From Micavibrio sp. (GTDB taxonomy: Bacteria > Pseudomonadota > Alphaproteobacteria > Micavibrionales > UBA2020), in contig JAPWJZ010000006.1 in assembly GCA_028283745.1 (NCBI GenBank), positions 62,001 through 126,000 of the forward strand: DNA of 64,000 nucleotides, given 5' to 3'. Position 1 is the first letter of the stretch; each line of letters begins with the position of its first letter. The position numbers were made by a program, and so were the translations under genes. A model generated the notes under the pieces. That model was not told where the DNA came from and searched no databases. It saw nothing but the letters and a program-made list of their open reading frames with translations. Positions 33,090-42,168 of this stretch are shown here, piece by piece.

Positions 33090-35051
33090 ATGTCATTTAT
33101 CGGCGGTTTTGCAAGGATTTTGGCCATTTTTGTGCTGGTTTGCGGGGTTTCTGCAACAAAAACCAAGCCACACGCCAAGCCGCCCAAGCAAAAAGCCGCC
33201 GTCGTCAGCCAGATGGACAAAGACTGGCCCAAAACCTTCGCCCTTATCAAGAACCACGCCGACCCCGTTTCCGCCAAGTTACTGACCTGGATTTACGTCG
33301 TGGAAACGCCGCTGCCGGTGGAGCCGCAGCAGCTGCTCGCCTTCATCAAGGCCAACCCCAGCTGGCCGAAGCTGTACCTGTTCCGCAATAAAATCGAGCA
33401 TAACGTCGCCAGCTGGAAGGATGCCCCCGCGCTGGTTGCGTGGTTTGATGAAAACCCGCCCCAGACCTTCGACGGCATGAAGGCTTACCTGGAAGCGCTG
33501 GTACGCACAAAGCAGGCGGCAAAGGCGCGCACCGCCCTGTCCACCTTCTGGCTGAACGCACAGCTGAATAAAAACGAAACCGCCGCCATGGCCGGCGCCT
33601 ATAAATATTCCTTCGCGCCGAACGACCATTTCGCGCGGCTGGACAACCTCATCTGGCAGGGCCGCTATGCGGAGGCGGAATATATGCTCGCCTTCGTCGG
33701 GGCAGATACCCGCGCGCTGGGCCAAGCGCGCATCGCGCTTGCCAAACTGTCGCCCGCCGCCGACCGCCTGCTGGCCGAAGTACCGGCGTCACTGCAGAAA
33801 AACGAAGGCCTGCTATTTGACCGCCTGAAGGCCCGCCGCCGCAAGAACAACGATTCCGGCGCGCTTGAAATTCTGGCCATGATGCCCGCCAAAGCCGCGC
33901 ACCCCGAAGCATGGTGGGGGGAGCAGAACATTCTGGCCCGCCGCCGCCTTGAAGCGCGGGATTATACCGGCGCTTATAAAATCATCCGCAAGCACCAGCT
34001 GACCGAAGGCTATGAATACGCGCAGGCCGAATGGACGATGGGCTGGATTTCCCTTCGCAACCTGAAGGACCCGATGGATGCATACAAGCATTTCGACGGC
34101 ATGTACCGCAAGGTTTCAACCGCCATCAGCCTGTCGCGCGGCGCTTACTGGGCGGCGCGCGCGGCAGATGCCCTGCCCGACCATACGCTGTCGCAGCAGT
34201 GGGATAAAGTGGCGGCGCAATACCCCTCCACCTTCTATGGCCAGCTGAGCTACGAAAAAGTTTATGGCCGACCCGCTGCGGGTTCCAACGTATTTGCCGA
34301 CCCTGCCGTGCCGGCGGACGTAAAGCAGAAGTTCAACAACAACGAACTGGTGCGCGTTGTGCGCATTCTCAACAGCCTTGGCCTGCGCCGCCTGATCGAC
34401 CCCTTCCTCGCCCGCCTGAACGCGGATGCGAAGACGGAAGCCGATTACATCCTGGTCGCCGCGCTGGCGCGGGAGACGGAGCGTTTCTACTACGCCGTGC
34501 AGGCCAACAAAGACTGCCAGCAGAACCTTGGCAAATTCCTGTTCCTGGAAGGTTATCCCACGCTGCCGTCACTGCCGCTGGGCTCGCCTGAAAAAGCGCT
34601 GGTGCATGCCATCATCCACCGCGAAAGCATGTTCAACCCGGATGCCGCCAGCCCCGTCGGCGCGCGCGGGTTGATGCAGCTGATGCCCGCAACCGCGAAG
34701 GTTATTTCAAAGCGCGTCGGCCGCACCTACGACGTTGGCAAGCTCACGACAGAGCCACGCTATAACGTGCTGCTGGGCCAGACCTACCTTGGCCATCTGG
34801 TGGATGATTACGACGGTTTTTACCCCATGGCGATTGCCGCGTATAACGCCGGCCCCGGCAACGTGCAGGACTGGATTGAGACCTATGGCGACCCGCGCGT
34901 GAAGGGCAACATGGATATCGTCGACTGGATCGAGCATATTCCAATCTACGAGACGCGCAATTACATCCAGCGGGTGATGGAATCCTATTACATCTACCGC
35001 CTGCGGTTTGGCCAGGCGCCTAAAACAATCCTCGACTTCCAGCCCCGTTAA
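33090..35051 (+). CDS. Soluble-type lytic murein transglycosylase (Slt70-like)
   Basis: A 653-residue periplasmic protein. A signal peptide (ILAIFVLVCGVSA) is followed by a long superhelical domain of alpha-helical repeats (~60-480) and a C-terminal goose-lysozyme-like domain. The latter has AIIHRESMFNPDAASPVGA (catalytic Glu512), GLMQLMPATAK, YNVLLGQTYLGHL and AIAAYNAGPGNV. It cleaves peptidoglycan glycan strands to 1,6-anhydro products. ATG 33090 is selected because upstream frame-open sequence is antisense to dapA; its ribosome site is weak. Confidence 0.94.
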   Translation: MSFIGGFARILAIFVLVCGVSATKTKPHAKPPKQKAAVVSQMDKDWPKTFALIKNHADPVSAKLLTWIYVVETPLPVEPQQLLAFIKANPSWPKLYLFRNKIEHNVASWKDAPALVAWFDENPPQTFDGMKAYLEALVRTKQAAKARTALSTFWLNAQLNKNETAAMAGAYKYSFAPNDHFARLDNLIWQGRYAEAEYMLAFVGADTRALGQARIALAKLSPAADRLLAEVPASLQKNEGLLFDRLKARRRKNNDSGALEILAMMPAKAAHPEAWWGEQNILARRRLEARDYTGAYKIIRKHQLTEGYEYAQAEWTMGWISLRNLKDPMDAYKHFDGMYRKVSTAISLSRGAYWAARAADALPDHTLSQQWDKVAAQYPSTFYGQLSYEKVYGRPAAGSNVFADPAVPADVKQKFNNNELVRVVRILNSLGLRRLIDPFLARLNADAKTEADYILVAALARETERFYYAVQANKDCQQNLGKFLFLEGYPTLPSLPLGSPEKALVHAIIHRESMFNPDAASPVGARGLMQLMPATAKVISKRVGRTYDVGKLTTEPRYNVLLGQTYLGHLVDDYDGFYPMAIAAYNAGPGNVQDWIETYGDPRVKGNMDIVDWIEHIPIYETRNYIQRVMESYYIYRLRFGQAPKTILDFQPR

Positions 35052-35055
35052 AAAC

Positions 35056-35070
35056 TGGCACGCGAATTGC
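35056..35070 (+). promoter_or_regulatory. Sigma-54 promoter of the partner-switching module
   Basis: TGGCACGCGAATTGC matches TGGCACG-N4-TTGC exactly and has GG-N10-GC spacing. It begins 4 bases after the lytic transglycosylase stop. Transcription would start near 35082, giving a 33-base leader to ATG 35115. Confidence 0.78.
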
Positions 35071-35114
35071 GATGCTTATGCCGCGCCTTTTTCAGGCGCA
35101 GCAGGGGTCATGCC

Positions 35115-36725
35115 ATGAATTCAGCCGCCATTGCCACCACCGCGCCGCCGGAGCAAGCCGCCGCCGTCTTCCGCCAGACGCTGACGGCGCTGACATACGA
35201 AAGTATTCAGCCGCTGCGGGCGAAGCTGTTTGAATTTCTTGATATACAGGGCATGGATGCCGCATACGCCAGCATGTTCGCGCTGACGGTGACGGAGGTG
35301 CTGACCAACCTTGTCAAACACCCGCCGCGCAAGGCCGGATATGTCGATGTTAAGCTGCGCCTCACCCCGCGGCATGTTTACCTTGATGTGTCGGATGACA
35401 GCGCGGCATTTGCAGATTTCGATGCAAAATGCAAAACCGCCCTCTCCCACCTTAATGCGGCGGGGTCGCTGGCGGAAAGCGGCTATGGCCTTGGCTGCAT
35501 TTTAAGGCAGCATACGCAAGTAACCTATACGGCGGGCAGCCGCAGCCCCGACGGCCTTAACCATTTCCGCGTGCGGGACAGCGCCAAACGCCTGACACCG
35601 CGCAGCACAAGCGATGCCGCGCACAAGCCATGCGTCTTTATTGTGGATGACGACCCGGTTGCGCTGCTGCGCCATGGAGACATGCTGGAAGAGCTTTATA
35701 ATGTCATCACCTTCAGCGATGCGCGGCAGGCGGTGCAGGCCTTTGCCGCCGAAAGGCCAAGCCTTGTTGTATCAGACCTCAACATGCCGGGCATGGATGG
35801 CATTGGCCTGCGCGAAGCGCTTTCCGCGCTGGATGGCGGCAATACCACGCCCTTCGTCTTTTTAAGCGCGGAGGCAGCAAGCCAGAACAGCCCCTACATC
35901 AGCGCGCTGGGGGTGGATGATTTTTTGTGCAAGCCTGTCGCAAAGGACAGGCTGTTGACGGTTGCAGCAAGGTTGATGACGCGGTCGTTGCAGGTAAAGC
36001 AGGCGCTTGAAGGCAAATTCCACCAGCAGCTGACGGATACGTTAAAGCCCGCACTGCCCGAACGCTACGGCGGCTGGCGGCTGTGCACCATGACGGCGGC
36101 GGCGGAAGCGGGCGGCGGTGATTTTACGCTGTGGCATGAAGCGCCTGCGCATTTGCTGGCGGTGCTGGCGGATGTCATGGGACATGGACCGCAGGCAAAG
36201 TTTTTCTCCTACGCGTATGCGGGCTACCTGCGCTCCATCTTCCGGCTACAGGCGCAGTCGGCGGATCCGGCGCGGTTTCTATCCGCCCTTTCCGCCTCCA
36301 TCGAGGGGGATGATTTTTTGGAGAGCATTATTTTAACCTGCCAGGGCTTTCAGTTATTTCCCAATGGCGCGGCGGCAATTGCCTCTGCAGGGCACCCGCC
36401 GCCGTTGCTGGTGACGGCAAACGGCTGCCAGCCGCTGGAAATTGCGGGGCCGCTGCCGGGGCTTGTCAGCGATGCCGGTTATAACCTTTTGCGGCTGCAA
36501 CTGGCCGCGGGCGACAAGCTGGTTTTTGCAACCGACGGTTTTTTGCAGGCCTTCGGCCTTGAAGGCACGCGCCGCACAAAACTGCTGGCGCTGCTGGATG
36601 ATGCCGCAACTGAAACCGCGGCCGATGCCGCCGCAAGGCTCTGGCAGGAATACCGCAAGGACTTACGCAGCTTACCCAAGGACGATGCGACGCTGGTTGT
36701 CGCGGAATATGGAGGAGACGCATGA
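35115..36725 (+). CDS. Serine-kinase / receiver / PP2C phosphatase protein (SypE-like)
   Basis: A 536-residue, three-domain protein. An RsbW-type GHKL kinase occupies ~15-155 (N-box EVLTNLVKH near Glu61-Asn65; G-box ESGYGLGCIL). A receiver domain at ~172-290 has VFIVDDDP and phospho-acceptor Asp221 in SDLNMPGMDG. A SpoIIE/PP2C phosphatase at ~315-533 has metal ligands Asp336 (GGGDF), Asp353 (DVMGHG), Asp474 (FATDGF) and Asp524 (KDDATLV). The order RsbW-REC-PP2C is that of Vibrio fischeri SypE, which phosphorylates and dephosphorylates the STAS protein SypA. Here the next gene is a STAS protein. ATG 35115 is chosen over an upstream frame lacking family residues. Confidence 0.9.
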   Translation: MNSAAIATTAPPEQAAAVFRQTLTALTYESIQPLRAKLFEFLDIQGMDAAYASMFALTVTEVLTNLVKHPPRKAGYVDVKLRLTPRHVYLDVSDDSAAFADFDAKCKTALSHLNAAGSLAESGYGLGCILRQHTQVTYTAGSRSPDGLNHFRVRDSAKRLTPRSTSDAAHKPCVFIVDDDPVALLRHGDMLEELYNVITFSDARQAVQAFAAERPSLVVSDLNMPGMDGIGLREALSALDGGNTTPFVFLSAEAASQNSPYISALGVDDFLCKPVAKDRLLTVAARLMTRSLQVKQALEGKFHQQLTDTLKPALPERYGGWRLCTMTAAAEAGGGDFTLWHEAPAHLLAVLADVMGHGPQAKFFSYAYAGYLRSIFRLQAQSADPARFLSALSASIEGDDFLESIILTCQGFQLFPNGAAAIASAGHPPPLLVTANGCQPLEIAGPLPGLVSDAGYNLLRLQLAAGDKLVFATDGFLQAFGLEGTRRTKLLALLDDAATETAADAAARLWQEYRKDLRSLPKDDATLVVAEYGGDA

Positions 36726-37075
36726 TGGCAAGCCACATGTTCGAGGTGCAGACGGCGACGAATTACGCGCTGATCCGCTTTTCCGGCTTCATTGATGCCG
36801 GCGCCGTGCAGCAGATAAAACCGCTGTTGCAACAACAGCTGCCGGCCAGCACCGGCAATATCGTGGTCGATCTTGAAAAGGTCGAATTCCTCGACAGTCA
36901 CGGCGTGGGGCTTTTCGTGTCGCTGTTAAAGCGCGCGCACCAGAACAACGGGCGGCTGGTATTGGCGGTGGCAACAGGGCAACCGGCGGCGGTCTTGCAG
37001 ATGGTCGGCTTTAACGGGGAGCTGGTGTCATACTGCGCATCTCTGGAAGAGGCAAAAAGGTCTTTTGCTTCTTAA
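36722..37075 (+). CDS. STAS-domain anti-sigma-factor antagonist (SypA/RsbV-like)
   Basis: A 117-residue single STAS domain: ALIRFSGFIDAGAVQQIK, IVVDLEKVEFLDSHGVGLFV with the phosphorylatable Ser in LDSHG, and a last strand-helix VLQMVGFNGEL. Its start overlaps the stop of the kinase/phosphatase gene (ATGA), so both are made together. It is the expected substrate of that protein's kinase and phosphatase domains. The downstream target of the unphosphorylated form is not apparent in the window. Confidence 0.92.
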   Translation: MMASHMFEVQTATNYALIRFSGFIDAGAVQQIKPLLQQQLPASTGNIVVDLEKVEFLDSHGVGLFVSLLKRAHQNNGRLVLAVATGQPAAVLQMVGFNGELVSYCASLEEAKRSFAS

Positions 37076-37116
37076 GGGCAATCACTGCAGCGCAAACGTG
37101 GCGGAAGAATTAGAAC

Positions 37117-37236
37117 TTACTTGGAAGGCGTTGCGGGGCCTTGCGGGATGGGGGCGGAAGGCGCGCGGTTTTGTGCAGGGGCACCCGGAGTATACGGTTG
37201 CTTGGTCGGTGCACCTAACTTTGCCTTCATGCTCAT
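37117..37236 (-). CDS. Small proline-rich protein (39 aa), candidate
   Basis: A 39-residue frame starting MSMKAKLGAPTKQPYTPGAP, with 10 prolines and an intrinsically disordered composition. GGGGAAG lies 7 bases upstream of ATG 37236. No known family. It is the only plausible gene between the STAS gene and the large leftward cluster. The ribosome site is the main support; short chance frames are common in GC-rich DNA. Confidence 0.45.
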   Translation of the reverse strand: MSMKAKLGAPTKQPYTPGAPAQNRAPSAPIPQGPATPSK

Positions 37237-37342
37237 AATATGGCTTCCCCAAATCGATACATTCAAGTTTAAGTCTATCTGGCTATTGTAGGTATTTATA
37301 TACGACTGTCAAAGCCTTTTTTAGAATCATTCTCAACTAAAC

Positions 37343-39430
37343 TTACGACCTGCGCCCGCTCTCGCGCCACCACATCAGCAATGCGCCGGCCAAAATAACA
37401 AGCAAAGTCAATGAATTAGGCATCAGCGACAGGCTTTCGACGTTGCTGATGGTATAGGCGCTATTACGCTTCAGGCCCAGCCAGTCATCGCTGCCCATGC
37501 TGCCGGCATCTGGCGTGACATCACGCAGTTTAAAGCCCTGATTCTCCTGATACCAGATCAGCGCGCCCTTGCTTGCGTCCACCACCGGCTTCAGCTTTTC
37601 ATCGGTCGTATGCACATCGGCGAATTCTTCATTGCGTGCGGAGCCGACGACGGCGAAGGCCTTCTTCACGCCATTGTCGAAACCGTAAATGCCGTTGTCA
37701 TCGGCTGCGACCTCGGCCTTGATCCAGCCGGGTTCCTTCACGTTCAGCGTCACCAGCGATTGCTCGCCCGACGGCTTGGTCATCATGACCTGTTTTACAT
37801 CCGGCGTCAGGTCGCGCTCCGCCACGGTAATGGTATTGCCCTTGGCCTCGGCCTTGATGAAGTCGTCCTCCAGCTCCGGCTCCTTCATCAGCCAGTGCGC
37901 AAGATTGCGCAGCAGATCGGTATAGGGGCCAGACTGGCCAACCCCCTTCGACCAGAGCCAGATGTTGTCGCTGGCCAGCACGGCAACGCGGCCATCGCCG
38001 ACCTTGTCGATGACGAGCAGCGGGCTTTTATCAATCCCTGTCATCAGTTCCTGCCCGTGCAGCTGGCTGACGCTCGCCTGGCTCAGCCATTGGCCCCACA
38101 TTTTCTGCTGCAACTGGCGCATCAGGTCGGCGGTAATGGGGTGTTTCATGCCAAGGTCGGTCAGCTGCGGGCGGAACGGCAGCTTCATGATGGGGTCGTT
38201 CACGTTCGGCGCGACCGGAATAAGCTCCTGCAGGCCTGAGTTCTGGAAGGAGAAGCCCTGCTCCGCCCCCTCACCCGTGCCAAGCGCCATGAGGAAAGCA
38301 CCGCCGCGGCGAATGTATTGCGCAATGCTGCTGAAGTATACCGGCGACATCAACATGCCGTAGGACTGGTAGCGGTCAAAAATAATCAGGTCGAAGTCGT
38401 TGATTTTTTTCTGGAACAGTTCATCAACCGGAAAGGCGATCAGCGACATCTGGCTCTGCGGCGTCATGTCCATTGAATCGGGCGACCGCAGAATGGTGAA
38501 GTGGACAAGGTCAACCGCAGGGTCGGACTTTAAAAGGTTGCGCCACGACCGCTCGCCCATATGCGGGGAGCCGGACACCAGCAGCACACGCATGCGGTCG
38601 CGGATACCGTTGACGATAACAGGCGCGGTGTTGTTGCTGGCGGTCAGTTCGCCCCCTTCCACCGGAATGGCGAATTCGATGATGTTCTGGCCGGGGTGCG
38701 CGACGCGGAAGGTAAAGTCGCGCGTTTCGCCGGGTTGCAGCGATGTGACCGTTTCCGTCTGCCCGTCCTGCTTGACGGTGACGGTGGTGGGCGTTTCGCT
38801 CGTGCGGCCGAATTCATCAATGCGGACGCTGATGGTGACGTTTTCGTTCAGCACGCCGTATTTCGGCGCATTGACGATGGTGACCTTGCGGTCGAATTCA
38901 TCTTTCTTGCCGGTCAAAATAACATGGAACGGCCCCATGCGCTTCAGCACGCCAAGGTCCTTTGGCACATCATGTACTTCGCCGTCGGTAATCATGACGG
39001 TGCCGGCAACCTGCGATGCCGGCACGCTCATCAGGTTATTGCGCAGCACGCCGAACAGGTTGGTGCTTTCGCCCTTGCCCGCGCTGGTATCCGCGCTCGA
39101 GCGTAAAACGACGGGCTCGACATTCGTCTTCGCCAGCTCTGCCGTTAAATGCGCAAGCGCGGCTTCCGCCACCTTGTCGCGGCCGCCGACGCGTTCGCTG
39201 GGGCTGTCATCAAGGATGACGATAAGCTTGTCCGGCAGGCTGTCGCGCAGTTCATGCAGAATAATCGGGTTCAGCAGCGCAAAAACCAACAGCAGGAAAA
39301 AGAACCCGCGCCAGGAAAAATCGCGCATGCGCCGCGTGAAGGCAAAAACAATCGCCCCCGCGCCCAGTAGCGCGAGGATAATGTAGTAAATTTGCGGCAG
39401 GTACGGCGACCATTCAAAAGACAGGCTCAT
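37343..39430 (-). CDS. Large BatA/vWA-cluster membrane protein (695 aa)
   Basis: Two N-terminal transmembrane helices (PQIYYIILALLGAGAIVFAF; GFFFLLLVFALLNPIIL) precede a ~600-residue periplasm-facing region: LIVILDDSPSER (a vWA-like first strand without a full MIDAS), beta domains, a class I glutamine-amidotransferase-like part (IIFDRYQSYGML, GGAFLMALGTGE) and a C-terminal transmembrane helix (LTLLVILAGALLMWW). It overlaps the DUF4159 gene by 4 bases. Such proteins occur with MoxR/DUF58/DUF4159 sets; the function is not established. Confidence 0.85.
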   Translation of the reverse strand: MSLSFEWSPYLPQIYYIILALLGAGAIVFAFTRRMRDFSWRGFFFLLLVFALLNPIILHELRDSLPDKLIVILDDSPSERVGGRDKVAEAALAHLTAELAKTNVEPVVLRSSADTSAGKGESTNLFGVLRNNLMSVPASQVAGTVMITDGEVHDVPKDLGVLKRMGPFHVILTGKKDEFDRKVTIVNAPKYGVLNENVTISVRIDEFGRTSETPTTVTVKQDGQTETVTSLQPGETRDFTFRVAHPGQNIIEFAIPVEGGELTASNNTAPVIVNGIRDRMRVLLVSGSPHMGERSWRNLLKSDPAVDLVHFTILRSPDSMDMTPQSQMSLIAFPVDELFQKKINDFDLIIFDRYQSYGMLMSPVYFSSIAQYIRRGGAFLMALGTGEGAEQGFSFQNSGLQELIPVAPNVNDPIMKLPFRPQLTDLGMKHPITADLMRQLQQKMWGQWLSQASVSQLHGQELMTGIDKSPLLVIDKVGDGRVAVLASDNIWLWSKGVGQSGPYTDLLRNLAHWLMKEPELEDDFIKAEAKGNTITVAERDLTPDVKQVMMTKPSGEQSLVTLNVKEPGWIKAEVAADDNGIYGFDNGVKKAFAVVGSARNEEFADVHTTDEKLKPVVDASKGALIWYQENQGFKLRDVTPDAGSMGSDDWLGLKRNSAYTISNVESLSLMPNSLTLLVILAGALLMWWRESGRRS

Positions 39431-42165
39431 TTGCGCAGCCTTTCAAGAATGTACGGCACGTGGATCTGGTCGGATTTATAATTGCCGGTCAGCGCCACCA
39501 TCAGCATATTGACGCCAAAGCGGTAGGCCATTTCACGCTGCTGTTCGCCGCCGGAAATGGTGAAGCGCCCGCGGTCCGCCTGCGACCATGCGCCAGCCCA
39601 GTCGTTGCCGCCGATGATGACAGAGGTCACGCCGTCATGGCTGGGGCTGGGTTCTTTTTCGACCCAGACCTTGCTGCCGTCGTAGAGGCCGGGAAAATCA
39701 TCCAGCAAATAAAAGCTTTTCGTCAAAATGTTGCCCTGCTCCACCGGCATCAGTTCGGGGATACTAATTTTATCCGTCAGCTCCCGCAGCTTTTTGGTGC
39801 CGATAGTCGCGCCGTTGACGTCGCCGGAAGGCCCTGCAAATTGCTGGTCGCGTGTGTCGAACAAAATCATGCCGCCCTGCGCAAGGTAGCTTTGAATATT
39901 CCGCGCCGCCGTCACCGGCAGATCCGCCTGATAGGCCGACATGGGCCAGTAGATGAACGGGTAATAATAAAGCTGTTCCATGCCGGGGTTTACCGCGCGC
40001 ACGCCTTTAATTTTAATCGTCGTACGGCTGTTGACGACGCGCATCAGGTCGGTCAGGCCGTTATAGCTGACTTCATCCACATCCGTATCTCCGGTCTGGA
40101 TATAGGCAAGGTAGATGTTGGACACAAGGTCGGTTGCAACGCTGTCATAGGCCGTTTGCGCCCGCGCTGCGCCGGCATGCAGCAGCAGCATGGCGAACAG
40201 CACGGCGGCCGCAGCTTTTCCGGGCAGCACGAATACGCCGCGCAGCCACAAGGTAACGGCGGTATCCAGCAGCAGCAGCCACAGCGCCCATTTCAGGAAA
40301 TCCGCCTTCATGCTTTTCTCGCCTGACAATGTGTAATCCGCCGTATCGACGCTGGCGGCCGCGCCCGTCAGCGGAATCATTTTGGGCAGCGCGTCACCAA
40401 GGTTGAAGACCTGAAACTGGCGGTCGCTGCCATACAGGCCGGGCGGCGTGACGGGCGACGGGGTAAAGCCTTTTTTCGGGTCGAAAGGCGCGATGATGGC
40501 TTTATTGCCGGGCGATTGCAAACGTCCGTAACCATCCAGCACCATATAGGGCGCCATCATGGTTTCCGCCTTGTAATCGCTGATGCCGGTGGAAAGGGAA
40601 ATCATGCGCTGCAACGCGGATACGAACAGACCGGAATAGCTGAAGTTCGACCAGTCCGGCCCCGCGGTGGTGTGAACAAGCACAACCTCGCCCTTGCCAA
40701 TCGCGCCGCCGGTTATCAGCGGCGTGCCGTCTTCCAGCTGCAGCCAGGTTTTTTCAAATGTCTGCGGCGTGGGGTCGGCCAGTACCTGGCGGTTTACAAT
40801 CACATCCGCCGGAACATCAAGGCCGTTCAGCGGGCTGTTTTCGCCAATTGCGCCGAGCTTCAGCGGTTTTTCCCATGTCATCGCGCCTTCAAGGGCGCGC
40901 TGGCCGAAGCGCAGCGGCACGGGCAGCAGCGGGTCTTCGGGCGTGGCGGCAAGGTTGGGCCCTGCAAAGCGAATAAGGAAGCCGCCTTCATTCACCCAGT
41001 TATAAAGGTCAACGCGCTCAACCGCCGTCAGCGCCGCGCTGTCGGGCCAGATGAGGGCGGAAAGGTTTTTCTGCAGCAGGTCGTCAACGCCGTCAACATC
41101 CATGCCCCCGCTGGTTTCAAGCGCGCGGCGCAGGTAATAGACTTCATTCAGGAAGCTTTGGCTGTCTTTGCGCGTTTCATCGGCGATGATGCCGACGGGG
41201 TGCTGCCGCCACTGGGAATCCGTGAGGTACGTCGTGGCGGCGGTTTGCGGCACCTGCACGGCAATTCGCGCCATTTTATCGCGCATTTCGCGCAGGACGT
41301 CCCATTTCAAATCCATCGTCGTTGCATCGGCGGGGTAGGTAAATTTGAGAGTATCAAGAATATTGCCTTCTTCCGCATAGGCCGCCAGCACCATGGGCCG
41401 GGCGGTCGATGCCGCCGTCAAACGTTCCAGTTTAAAGCTGAGCGTGCCGGGCTTTACATCCGCCTTGCGCAGAATGAAGGGATCGTTGGTTTTTTCATCC
41501 GTCACCAGCGTCAGCCCGCCCGCGTGGTCAAGCGCGGCCAGCAGCGACATGCCGGCATCGCGCGTTTGCGCCGTGCCGTCGCTGATGTAAACGCTGCGGG
41601 TAATGTCATGCGTTTTAATTTCTTCTGCGACGGTGTTCAGCGCGGCCTTCTGGTCGATGGGCCACGGCACGGGCTTCATGTGGCTGGCCCATTCTTCGGC
41701 TTCCCCCGCTTCCAGCGGGCCGTAGCCATGCACAAAGCCGTCGTTTTCATCCGGCGCGGTGGGCAGGAAAATAACGGTGCGGCCGGAGCGCTTGATTTGC
41801 GCCAGGTATTCCTTCAGCTTTGCCATGCGCTGCGGCCAGTTATTGGCGGCAGACCAGCCGTTATCCACCGCCACCAGCACGGAACCGCCCGTGCCGGGCA
41901 GCGCGGTTGACAGCTTCATCACAGGATCGGCCAGCGCAAGGATAAAAAATATAACGACGAGCGAGCGCAACAGCAAAAGCCACCACGGCGTATGCGCCGC
42001 GGTTTTAATATCCGTCTCGAGATCCTTTAGTAAAAAGAAGGCCGGAAATTTGACCGTTTTGGGGCGCGGCGGCATGACACGCAAAATCCACCACAGCACC
42101 GGCACCACGGAAAGCGCGCCCAGCAGCCACGGTGCCACAAAGGTAAGACCGCCAAGGGAAAACAT
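39427..42165 (-). CDS. BatA-like N-terminal / DUF4159 C-terminal membrane protein (912 aa)
   Basis: The N-terminus is the BatA-type region (LTFVAPWLLGALSVVPVLWWILRVMPP, landmark LLGALSVVPVLWW) with a second helix near residue 65. A vWA-like part and an amidotransferase-like part (FLIRFAGPNLA) follow, then a transmembrane pair near residues 620-665 (LLLLDTAVTLWLRGVFVLPG). The C-terminal ~210 residues are DUF4159: MRVVNSRTTIKIKG, YYYPFIYWPMSAYQADLP, GGMILFDTRDQ. Clusters of this type sit with MoxR ATPases and act on envelope or metal-enzyme maturation by inference. It lies 3 bases after the DUF58 gene. Confidence 0.9.
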   Translation of the reverse strand: MFSLGGLTFVAPWLLGALSVVPVLWWILRVMPPRPKTVKFPAFFLLKDLETDIKTAAHTPWWLLLLRSLVVIFFILALADPVMKLSTALPGTGGSVLVAVDNGWSAANNWPQRMAKLKEYLAQIKRSGRTVIFLPTAPDENDGFVHGYGPLEAGEAEEWASHMKPVPWPIDQKAALNTVAEEIKTHDITRSVYISDGTAQTRDAGMSLLAALDHAGGLTLVTDEKTNDPFILRKADVKPGTLSFKLERLTAASTARPMVLAAYAEEGNILDTLKFTYPADATTMDLKWDVLREMRDKMARIAVQVPQTAATTYLTDSQWRQHPVGIIADETRKDSQSFLNEVYYLRRALETSGGMDVDGVDDLLQKNLSALIWPDSAALTAVERVDLYNWVNEGGFLIRFAGPNLAATPEDPLLPVPLRFGQRALEGAMTWEKPLKLGAIGENSPLNGLDVPADVIVNRQVLADPTPQTFEKTWLQLEDGTPLITGGAIGKGEVVLVHTTAGPDWSNFSYSGLFVSALQRMISLSTGISDYKAETMMAPYMVLDGYGRLQSPGNKAIIAPFDPKKGFTPSPVTPPGLYGSDRQFQVFNLGDALPKMIPLTGAAASVDTADYTLSGEKSMKADFLKWALWLLLLDTAVTLWLRGVFVLPGKAAAAVLFAMLLLHAGAARAQTAYDSVATDLVSNIYLAYIQTGDTDVDEVSYNGLTDLMRVVNSRTTIKIKGVRAVNPGMEQLYYYPFIYWPMSAYQADLPVTAARNIQSYLAQGGMILFDTRDQQFAGPSGDVNGATIGTKKLRELTDKISIPELMPVEQGNILTKSFYLLDDFPGLYDGSKVWVEKEPSPSHDGVTSVIIGGNDWAGAWSQADRGRFTISGGEQQREMAYRFGVNMLMVALTGNYKSDQIHVPYILERLRK

Positions 42166-42168
42166 GCC

